A stretch of DNA of 5,654 nt from CAZAQV01 sp964487255. Lineage in GTDB: Bacteria > Myxococcota_A > Polyangia > Polyangiales > CAZAQV01. Of this stretch, positions 1-5,654 are shown in pieces (the first letter of the stretch is position 1; each line of letters opens with the position of its first letter). Where the stretch lies: positions 1-5,654 of the forward strand of contig CAZAQV010000074.1 of the NCBI GenBank assembly GCA_964487255.1, written 5' to 3'. The position numbers were made by a program, and so were the translations under genes. The notes under the pieces were generated by a model. It had not been told where the DNA came from. It did no database searches and was given only the letters and a program-made list of their open reading frames with translations.

Positions 1-26
1 GTGCCGATGCCGGCAGGGGCGGTTGA

Positions 27-113
27 CACCAGTTGGGCCGGGAGGTCCCCGAGGCAGCCCGAGACCTGCTGCCTTTCGCCCAGAATGACCCGGCGGTGAC
101 CGCCCACGTCTGA
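27..113 (+). pseudogene. Possible 3' remnant of a coding sequence
   Basis: A short open stretch in the third frame ends in TGA at 111-113 and reads as a plausible protein tail (…REVPEAARDLLPFAQNDP…). Nearly all its codons end in G or C, as in the real genes of this window. The same frame has a TGA at 24-26 and no convincing start codon, so it cannot be an intact gene. It could be the tail of a gene that lost its 5' part or shifted frame further left, or it could be chance in GC-rich DNA. I do not recognise the product. Confidence 0.2.
92..104. repeat. Short perfect inverted repeat (6-bp arms around one base)
   Basis: GGCGGT-G-ACCGCC is a perfect palindrome around a single central base. As RNA it would form at best a 5-bp GC stem with a 3-base loop. 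It overlaps the end of the possible coding remnant and has no T-tract after it. It could be a weak terminator for whatever lies to the left, or a protein-binding site; such short GC palindromes also arise by chance. Confidence 0.3.
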
Positions 114-176
114 ATCATGCGTCGTCGAGAGGCGTAGACCAGCCTTAGGAGAGTCCAGAGAAGCACCACGAGGTAG

Positions 177-204
177 TTCGACTGTCGGCTGGCGCACCTA
201 GTCT
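177..204 (+). promoter_or_regulatory. Candidate promoter of the 84-aa/HEPN operon, predicting a leaderless mRNA
   Basis: The hexamer TAGTCT at 199-204 fits the TANNNT -10 pattern. TTCGAC lies 16 bases upstream (177-182) as a poor -35. With the usual 6-base gap, transcription would start on the A of the ATG at 211, giving a leaderless message. This agrees with the absence of a Shine-Dalgarno sequence before that ATG. Leaderless transcripts are common in actinobacteria. The assignment rests on one hexamer and its spacing, so it is tentative. Confidence 0.35.
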
Positions 205-210
205 TCGGCC

Positions 211-465
211 ATGGAGATGAAGCACAACTTGGGTGCCGTGGAGTTGAGGTCCGGCGTCCGCCTTCCGCACCACACGAATCTGCTGCAGCGAGCGGTGACG
301 ATCGACCTGATCTGCGAGAGCGTGCAGCCAATGTGCTGGCGTGCGGAGGTCAAGGTCTTCGGACGCGCAATCATCCAGACCGAGACGTTCAACAACGATG
401 GCGCCGCGGGCCAGGCCGCCGAGGATGCGTTCGTCGAAAAGATCGTCGGCCTGTTGACGGACTGA
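211..465 (+). CDS. Small hypothetical protein (84 aa), first gene of a HEPN operon
   Basis: I do not recognise this protein. Its codons are strongly G/C-ending throughout, which supports real coding. An in-frame TAG at 199-201 rules out any extension, so the start is ATG 211 or the second ATG at 217. I prefer 211 because a -10-like hexamer places the transcript start there. GGAG at 213-216 is too close to serve the second ATG. The sequence alternates strand-like stretches (about residues 8-18, 28-38, 43-57) with a C-terminal amphipathic helix rich in alanine (about 64-82). There is no signal peptide, membrane segment or DNA-binding helix-turn-helix that I can see. It lacks the GS…DxD nucleotidyltransferase motif of MNT antitoxins. 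Its stop is five bases from the next start, so the two genes are almost certainly co-transcribed and translationally coupled. A partner or antitoxin role for the HEPN-like protein is inference from position only. Confidence 0.75.
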   Translation: MEMKHNLGAVELRSGVRLPHHTNLLQRAVTIDLICESVQPMCWRAEVKVFGRAIIQTETFNNDGAAGQAAEDAFVEKIVGLLTD

Positions 466-470
466 GCACG

Positions 471-959
471 ATGACTGAAGACGAGTTCCATGTCGAGCCC
501 GATCCCCGCATGAGCCTTTTCATCGGCGGCTTCGACACGCACGGGCAGCCTGTGCCGATGAGCCCTGGTCGGCTCCGCCGAACCTCTGCCACCTGGGAGC
601 TGAGTTCTGCCACGCCTTCCGGCATTGCCGAGCTACTCAGGACAAGCCGAGCGCTCTTCGTGCAGAGTTACTTCGACTACGAGTTTCTAATCCTAGGCGT
701 TCTGGTCTCCCTACAGGCGGTCGAGAGCTCGCTCAGGGTCCGACTTGCAGAACCGCGCGAGCGCTTCCAGCGGTTGATCGACCGCGGCCTCACCGATGGC
801 CTTTACGACGACGCAGCCCGAGAGCGGCTCCATGCCGGTCGAGAGCTGCGGAATCTCTTCAGCCATCCGGAGGAGCAGGTCGTGTGGTCCTACGGAATGA
901 CCGCGCCGCTCATCGCGGGGTCGCACGAAATCGTGGCCTCGCTGTTCCCACCGTCGTAG
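471..959 (+). CDS. HEPN-like protein (162 aa), candidate RNase/toxin
   Basis: The frame stays open back to an ATG at 333, but that start would overlap most of the preceding gene. ATG 471, five bases after its stop, gives 162 residues. No clear Shine-Dalgarno sequence precedes it, so translation probably depends on coupling. After a polar N-terminus (about 1-48) the protein is predicted helical: helices at about 51-80 and 81-92 (with AVESSLR at 83-89), then a loop, then a helix at about 114-130. R127-N128-L129-F130-S131-H132 is the R-x4-H signature of HEPN domains, with the polar residue after Arg usual in catalytically active members. HEPN proteins are commonly metal-independent RNases in toxin-antitoxin, abortive-infection and CRISPR systems. 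Some HEPN proteins only bind RNA or other proteins. The fold call rests on this motif plus helical context. Whether it cleaves RNA, and which RNA, cannot be seen. Hydrophobic residues 72-82 look like a buried helix, not a membrane anchor. Confidence 0.75.
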   Translation: MTEDEFHVEPDPRMSLFIGGFDTHGQPVPMSPGRLRRTSATWELSSATPSGIAELLRTSRALFVQSYFDYEFLILGVLVSLQAVESSLRVRLAEPRERFQRLIDRGLTDGLYDDAARERLHAGRELRNLFSHPEEQVVWSYGMTAPLIAGSHEIVASLFPPS

Positions 960-966
960 GTCCCTC

Positions 967-990
967 GCGGAAGGTTTCCGCACCTTCCGT
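967..990. terminator. Candidate bidirectional terminator between convergent genes
   Basis: Two mutually exclusive hairpins share one arm. The first is GCGGAA (967-972) with TTCCGC (976-981) around a 3-base loop. The second is CGGAAGG (968-974) with CCTTCCG (983-989) around an 8-base loop, extendable by a G-T pair at 967/990. They lie in the 30-base gap between the HEPN gene stop (957-959) and the minus-strand stop (990-992), where a shared terminator is expected. Neither side has a good T-tract, as is common for hairpin terminators in high-GC bacteria. Confidence 0.45.
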
Positions 991-3900
991 TAAGAACGCT
1001 CCGACTCCGCGATGGCGTCGTTGATGCCATAGACGCCAAGTTCTAGAAGTAGGTCCAGAACATCGAGCAACGCCGCTCGATGTGCGCGATCCCGTGATTG
1101 CGCTAGTCCACGCACCACCAGCTCACTGATGTAGTGGGCGTCCCCAGCCGCCCCGGTACGCATGTCAGCAGCGTCCTTCCCGAAAACATCGACAAACCGC
1201 TGTGCCGCCTTCAAGATCAATCCGTCGGCCTTGTCTGGCGCGTACTGGAGCGTGAGAAGTAGCTGCGGCGTGGCGTGGTCATACGACGGGGAGTCGATCA
1301 GTGCTGTCAGGAGTTGGGCAAACGGCTGAAGCGGATGCTCGCGAAGATGCGGGGCCACTGCGGCGGCGGCCTTACGAACCTCGTCATCGTCGTCGTTCAT
1401 CAGGCGGATGAGGCTGGCCGTTGCCAAGTCGGCATTCGAGGTACGGTCCACGCGGCCAGCGCAGACCTCCGCGACTCCCTTGCGGACATGGGCGTCGCCA
1501 GCTAGTGCTTGTTCCATGAGTTCCGGGCGACTCCATTCAAGGGCCGCGAAAGTTGCTATGGCACCGCCGGCTTCGCGCGCCTCATCGTCCGCTGAGGCCA
1601 GCATGCGCTGGATGACCGGATCGATGACCTCGGGATTGACGTTGCCGATGTAGAGCATCAGCTGTTGTACGAACCCGGCAGCCAGGAGCCGATCATCGGC
1701 TTCGATCAAGACCTCGAAAGCGGCCAGGACTTCTGGACGAGCGTGGCGGAGCGAGGCGGCCAGCGTGTATGCCACACACGACCGCACGCTCAGCACCGGG
1801 TCGCTGGCCATAGTGTTTAGGAAGGGCACCACCAGCGCGGTCCGCTGTCCGTCGCTGTCGGTGACCAGCAGGTCACCGAGCGCCTCGGCCAGGCTTCCAC
1901 GCGCTGTGTTCATGCCGTTCATTCGCATGTCCGCAGCGCTCTGTCCGTCGGTGCCGTCGCGGACAATCACCGGCGAACTATCGGTCGGATCAGGTGCGTG
2001 CAGGATGCGATCGCGAACAAGCTCGACGAGATCAAGTGGCACCTCGCGGTAGTACTTCCTCAGGGCCATGCCGAGCCATCGATCGTTGTCCGCCTGCCCC
2101 AGCGAGGCAATGTGGCGGACCGCGTCAAAGATCAGTGGTGCTGTGTCTTCGCGCACTTCGGCGTCGCCAAAACCCATCAGCAGTGCATCCGTGTAGGCCG
2201 CGTTGAACTCGGCCGTCAGCTGCAGTGACAGGTGCGCGAATCGTGCCGGGTCGGCTGCGACCTGCTCGCGGAGCACTTGGGACAGTTCGCGGGCTCCTCC
2301 GGTGAAGTTGCTCCAGTCGGTCTTGTCTGAGTCGTGCTTCCCCATAGCGCCGAGCCACTGCGCATCGGTCATCTTCTGAGCTGCATCCGAGGCAATCGGT
2401 GACCCGATGAACCCGACCGTGATTCCGCGCGGCTTTGCGGGTGCCGCTTCTTCGAACTTCCGCCGGTACTCGCCCAGTCGTCGCTGTCCCGCTGGGGTGA
2501 GGCGAGGCTCGTCAAGGGCCGACAAGAACGTGAAGGCCGACCTGCCCGAGCTCCGACGCCGCTCGTACTGGTTGCGCAAGTCCCGGAACAAGTCCTCGAG
2601 TTGCTGGTGCACCTCGTCGCTGACGTGAGGCGCGATCGCTCGGACAAGCTCTCGCGCGACCCAGTCGGCATCTGAGATGTAGCCGCAATCGAGGCGTCGG
2701 CCCCCTTCGAGCAGGAGACTTGCCGCCCAGTCGGCGAAGTGTTCACCGGCCGCCGCCAAAGCTCGGTAGAGCAGGAACTGCGAACCGTCATAGGGGTCAG
2801 CGGCTAGCTCGTCGAGCAAGCCTCGGATTGCCGCAGGGTCCGTCTTCGCCAATTCCTCCAGGCAGCGAACCGACGCCGCGAGTAGAGCGTCGTCAAGCTC
2901 GCGATCGGCCAGCTCGTCAATCTCATAACGTGCGCTGAAGTGGTGATCGCGGATCGGCTCGTCGTCGCGAGGCTCCATCGCCGTGGCAGCCATGACCTGG
3001 CGCAGATACGGAACGATCGTCTGCACAAACACCAGCGGCTCAGCATCGGCGGCTTCCTTCACAAGTTCGGCCGCCCCGTACTCACGCATACCGAGCACGG
3101 TCACCTTGCCGCCGTCATTGAGCGCGAGTGCGTCCACGTGATCAATGAGCCGCGCTTGGAGCAACTCGATCGCCCAGAGTGGTTCGTGCTTCGCCAGGTC
3201 GCGTGCCGTCAGCCAGAGTTCGTGCTCCGTGGCGTCATAGGCGCCTTGTCGAACGGCATCCTGTACGAGATCGAACAGCTCCCGGTTCTGATGCACATCT
3301 GCGAAGCGGGTTACCCAGCGCATCCAGTCGAAATACTCCGACGCGGCCTTGCGGTCGCCGAGCAGAGCCGCGATCTCCACGGGATGTTCCTTGACGGCGC
3401 TGACCATCGTGTTCAGCGCGTGCAGCCGCATGTGCTGGTCCGAACCATCGAGCCACATGGCAAGTTGGCCATCCTCATAGAAGCGCACAAACCACTGCGG
3501 CCGGCGCAACTGCTGCCAGAGCCGCTCTTCAAAGTGCGGGCGGGTTGCCGCAACCCGCAACATCAAAGCGGCGTCGTCAGTCGTCGGCGCAGCCAGGTTC
3601 GCGACGACGGCAAGCACCGTTTCCTTGATGTGGAACCGGACGTCACTGGCCGTTAGTACCGCCTCGGCCTCAACGCGGAATCGGTCGGGCTCCCGCTCGT
3701 AGAGATGCTGCAAGATCTGGCGGACTTGGGCGCGGCGGAACAGCTCCTGCTCGTCACGGAGTAGGAAGTCGACCAGCGACTCCGCCCGGGACACCCACTG
3801 CCGCGCGAAGGCATAGTCGAAGAACGTTTCGTGGAAGAACGCGATCCGATCGCCGTCCCGCGCGAGCACGTGCTCCGAGACGAGCACGTTGGCGTCCTCA

Positions 3901-5450
3901 ATCAGATCGCCGTCATCCAGAATCTCGATAGGGACGGACAGCACTTGCCGATCGCTCGCGGCATTGGCGATCCGGCTGACCACGTCATTGAACCTGACGT
4001 TCTGCCGCCGAACGCGCGTCGCTTGTCGCTTGCGCTCCCAGAAAGCTTCAAACAGGGAGCCCTTCGACTGGAAGGCCAACGCGTCACCTTGAGACGCGAT
4101 CGTTTGCAGGAGCACGAGGTGCAGCGGTGTCTGCAGCAGCACTCGTTGCGATGCGCTCAGCTTCGTCGGGTCCAGGCCCATGCCGGAGACAGCAGCGTCG
4201 ACTTCCTCGACCGAGAGCAGGCCAACCTCCACCTTGGTGACGTCAGGGCGAGAAGCCAATGCCCGGATCCGGTGGTCGTTGTCGATGTCGAACTCGCGGC
4301 ACGCCAAGACAACGCGCAGGCCAGAGACAGACGACGCCTCGCCAATCAGATCCATAACGATGTCGAAACTCTCCGGCATGCGGCCGGAAGCAAGACTCAC
4401 GGCATCGAGCTGGTCAATTACGAGGTAGGCGTCGCGGTCGTCCGCTGCCAACGCCAGTGCGACCGCGGGAGAGGTCTCGATACCGAGCTGGCGACCCAGG
4501 TCGGCGGTCGACGCGAACGGGTCGAGCCTGTCCAGCCGCAATGCCAGGACCTCGGCTCCAGCCGACTCCAGCGAGGCGACCGTTTGCTCTAGAACCGAAC
4601 TCTTCCCGCCGCCAGCCGTGCCCGCGATGAGTCCGATCCGGTTGAGGTCGAGTGCCTCGACCAGCTGAGCAGCCTCCGCTCGCTCAATCGGCGGTTGTAG
4701 TAGCTCACGCTGGATGGACTGGCGCCAGCTATTGGTGATTGCCAGCACCTGTTCGTGTGCCCTCTGATGCGACCCACGTGCCAACGGCTTGATGCCTTGT
4801 TCGGCGAGCAGCGCCAGCAGCTCGGTCCGGGTCAGACGTTTGCCGAGGTTGTCGAGCAGAATGTCGCCGATAGCCAGGGAGATCAGGTGACCGCTAGCGC
4901 CACTGAGGTGACACTCAGCAAGCATGCTGTTCATGCGAACGATGTCGTACTCGTCCTGAACGGAGAACCACATTCCGCGAAGCGTGTCCCAGGCGGCCTG
5001 CGGACTGCCCAGCACCTCGGACGCTGTCAGTTGGTCGAAGACGGCCGTAAGCTCGCCCGTCAGCCAGGAGTCAGTAAAGGACGCTAGGTCGGCAGACTTG
5101 CGCGCGCGTTCGGACAACTCCTGCAGTGGCCTGCAGGGCACGAGAGAGACGAAGTGGTAGCGCCGGCCAGCCGCCACGTGTTTCGCAGCCGCTTCAAAGA
5201 TCTTCAGATCGGCCAGGGCCTTGACGGTCCAGCTGTTGCTGTTGCCATTCTGACGCTTTAACTGATGGGCTTCAGCGACGAGTCCAGTGTCGTAGGTGAA
5301 CTCCGAACCTTTGCCGGCCTCGGAGTCAATGTCTTCCGCGGTCAACGCCCGTCGGTCGTCGAGGATGCAGTAGAGAGCGTGACGGATCGCCCATGCAAGC
5401 TCGTACTTGTTACCGAGCTTGTCCGTCTCTCCCCCAGGCCTAGGTGACAC
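990..5450 (-). CDS. Cap4-like nuclease–STAND NTPase–HEAT-repeat protein (1486 aa), Avs-like candidate anti-phage sensor
   Basis: The start is GTG at 5450-5448. It is the only usable start before an in-frame TAG at 5513-5511, and GGGG lies five bases upstream. Domain 1 (about 10-135) resembles Cap4/DUF4297-type PD-(D/E)xK nucleases: LGNKYE at 12-17, an acidic strand around E44/E50/D54, and Q63-L64-K65 as the QxK core. A helical linker (about 140-265) follows. The STAND NTPase spans about 270-550: Walker A G277-x-x-G280-x-G282-K283-S284, Walker B LVIDQLD at 343-349, ACREFD at 383-388, and FFHETFFDYAFAR at 538-550. All key residues are intact. The C-terminal half is helical. WLGAM (1032-1036), GGAREL (1051-1056) and DPARFA (1067-1072) recall a block I associate with large bacterial NTPases of this kind. 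HEAT-like repeats follow from about 1200. In Avs proteins, sensing of a phage protein by the C-terminus drives oligomerisation and activates the nuclease; that mechanism is inferred here. No signal peptide or membrane segment is seen, so it is probably cytoplasmic. It is not in an operon with the HEPN genes. Domain calls are firm; the subfamily and ligand are unknown. Confidence 0.92.
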   Translation of the reverse strand: MSPRPGGETDKLGNKYELAWAIRHALYCILDDRRALTAEDIDSEAGKGSEFTYDTGLVAEAHQLKRQNGNSNSWTVKALADLKIFEAAAKHVAAGRRYHFVSLVPCRPLQELSERARKSADLASFTDSWLTGELTAVFDQLTASEVLGSPQAAWDTLRGMWFSVQDEYDIVRMNSMLAECHLSGASGHLISLAIGDILLDNLGKRLTRTELLALLAEQGIKPLARGSHQRAHEQVLAITNSWRQSIQRELLQPPIERAEAAQLVEALDLNRIGLIAGTAGGGKSSVLEQTVASLESAGAEVLALRLDRLDPFASTADLGRQLGIETSPAVALALAADDRDAYLVIDQLDAVSLASGRMPESFDIVMDLIGEASSVSGLRVVLACREFDIDNDHRIRALASRPDVTKVEVGLLSVEEVDAAVSGMGLDPTKLSASQRVLLQTPLHLVLLQTIASQGDALAFQSKGSLFEAFWERKRQATRVRRQNVRFNDVVSRIANAASDRQVLSVPIEILDDGDLIEDANVLVSEHVLARDGDRIAFFHETFFDYAFARQWVSRAESLVDFLLRDEQELFRRAQVRQILQHLYEREPDRFRVEAEAVLTASDVRFHIKETVLAVVANLAAPTTDDAALMLRVAATRPHFEERLWQQLRRPQWFVRFYEDGQLAMWLDGSDQHMRLHALNTMVSAVKEHPVEIAALLGDRKAASEYFDWMRWVTRFADVHQNRELFDLVQDAVRQGAYDATEHELWLTARDLAKHEPLWAIELLQARLIDHVDALALNDGGKVTVLGMREYGAAELVKEAADAEPLVFVQTIVPYLRQVMAATAMEPRDDEPIRDHHFSARYEIDELADRELDDALLAASVRCLEELAKTDPAAIRGLLDELAADPYDGSQFLLYRALAAAGEHFADWAASLLLEGGRRLDCGYISDADWVARELVRAIAPHVSDEVHQQLEDLFRDLRNQYERRRSSGRSAFTFLSALDEPRLTPAGQRRLGEYRRKFEEAAPAKPRGITVGFIGSPIASDAAQKMTDAQWLGAMGKHDSDKTDWSNFTGGARELSQVLREQVAADPARFAHLSLQLTAEFNAAYTDALLMGFGDAEVREDTAPLIFDAVRHIASLGQADNDRWLGMALRKYYREVPLDLVELVRDRILHAPDPTDSSPVIVRDGTDGQSAADMRMNGMNTARGSLAEALGDLLVTDSDGQRTALVVPFLNTMASDPVLSVRSCVAYTLAASLRHARPEVLAAFEVLIEADDRLLAAGFVQQLMLYIGNVNPEVIDPVIQRMLASADDEAREAGGAIATFAALEWSRPELMEQALAGDAHVRKGVAEVCAGRVDRTSNADLATASLIRLMNDDDDEVRKAAAAVAPHLREHPLQPFAQLLTALIDSPSYDHATPQLLLTLQYAPDKADGLILKAAQRFVDVFGKDAADMRTGAAGDAHYISELVVRGLAQSRDRAHRAALLDVLDLLLELGVYGINDAIAESERS

Positions 5451-5654
5451 GTCGACCCCACGATCACTTTCAACTGGCTCGAACGCCGGTAGGGCGATAT
5501 CGAGCGCAGCCTAGTCGAAGGGCGTCATGGGCGGCTGCACGGATGCGTGAAACTGTCACCCGTTCGCGCAACAGACCCGCTTCGCGAGAGTGCGTCTAAC
5601 CGCCGCGTCTGCCCCTCGACTTCAGCGTCCGTTCGTGCCGATGCGCGGGTTCCG
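5451..5654 (-). other. Intergenic region upstream of the STAND gene; no gene seen
   Basis: No frame on either strand shows a convincing gene in these 204 bases. The only promoter-like element I can point to is TAGGCT, read on the minus strand at 5513-5508. It fits TANNNT and would give a leader of about 50 bases, but there is no recognisable -35 at 16-18 bases from it. A small imperfect dyad (GTGA…TCAC, 5547-5559) could be an operator, but it is short enough to be chance. Confidence 0.3.
5456..5459 (-). promoter_or_regulatory. Weak Shine-Dalgarno-like site of the STAND gene
   Basis: On the minus strand GGGG lies five bases before the GTG start at 5450. It matches the GGAGG core imperfectly, but its spacing is right, and no other start codon exists in this frame between the upstream stop and 5450. 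It therefore supports the GTG start and suggests modest translation. Confidence 0.4.

Noticed and set aside
23..28. Perfect TTGACA -35 hexamer
   Set aside because: No TANNNT hexamer lies 15-19 bases downstream, and no gene starts near enough.
333..470. Longer version of the HEPN-like protein starting at 333
   Set aside because: It would overlap the 84-aa gene by more than 130 bases, and the added residues are Arg-rich and unlike a folded domain. The ATG at 471 fits the operon spacing.
198..542. Minus-strand open frame opposite the 84-aa gene
   Set aside because: The plus-strand frame has better codon bias and sits in a coupled operon. The antisense translation has no recognisable features.
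2940..3656. 238-codon plus-strand open frame inside the large gene
   Set aside because: It lies wholly antisense to a protein with clear domains and motifs. Long antisense frames are expected opposite G/C-ending codons, and the translation shows no recognisable motif.
3831..4592. 253-codon plus-strand open frame opposite the NTPase domain
   Set aside because: It is antisense to the Walker A, Walker B and HETFFDY-coding DNA. Its Arg/Gln-rich translation looks like a shadow frame.
1..5644. 10-base direct repeat GTGCCGATGC at 1-10 and 5635-5644, as possible island ends
   Set aside because: Nine of these bases also occur at 552-560, inside the HEPN-like gene. Matches this short are expected by chance in GC-rich DNA, and no integrase or tRNA gene is present.
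5525..5653. 42-codon minus-strand open frame running in from the right edge
   Set aside because: Its third-position G/C bias is weak compared with the real genes and the translation has no recognisable features, so it is best read as chance.
1..5654. CRISPR array, tRNA/rRNA genes, transposase or integrase
   Set aside because: I saw no regularly spaced repeats, no tRNA-like cloverleaf with TTCRA arm, and no DDE, tyrosine or serine recombinase motifs in any of the frames given.

Overview
The window is GC-rich with strongly G/C-biased third codon positions. One gene starts with GTG and another may be leaderless. This points to a high-GC bacterium, most likely an actinobacterium. No taxonomic marker gene is present, so this is inference only.

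Layout: bases 1-198 hold no convincing intact gene, only what may be the last ~28 codons of a disrupted or truncated reading frame, ending at 113. A candidate promoter (177-204) lies just upstream of a two-gene plus-strand operon. Its first gene encodes an unrecognised 84-residue protein (211-465). Its second gene, five bases after the first gene's stop, encodes a 162-residue HEPN-like protein (471-959) with an RNLFSH (R-x4-H) motif. A short gap with two overlapping inverted repeats, a likely shared terminator, separates it from a convergent gene.

That convergent gene fills most of the window (5450 down to 990, minus strand). It encodes a 1486-residue protein with an N-terminal Cap4/DUF4297-like PD-(D/E)xK-type nuclease domain, a STAND-type P-loop NTPase with Walker A, Walker B, ACRxFD and HETFFDY motifs, and a long helical C-terminal half ending in HEAT-like repeats. 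Effector, NTPase switch, then repeat sensor is the plan of Avs-type antiviral STAND proteins. I therefore read it as a candidate single-gene anti-phage sensor/effector. Bases 5451-5654 are intergenic and carry its ribosome-binding region.

The HEPN operon and the STAND gene are on opposite strands and probably work independently, as neighbours in a defence island: a candidate HEPN toxin/RNase with a small partner beside a candidate phage-sensing nuclease. Whether they are functionally linked cannot be told from this sequence.
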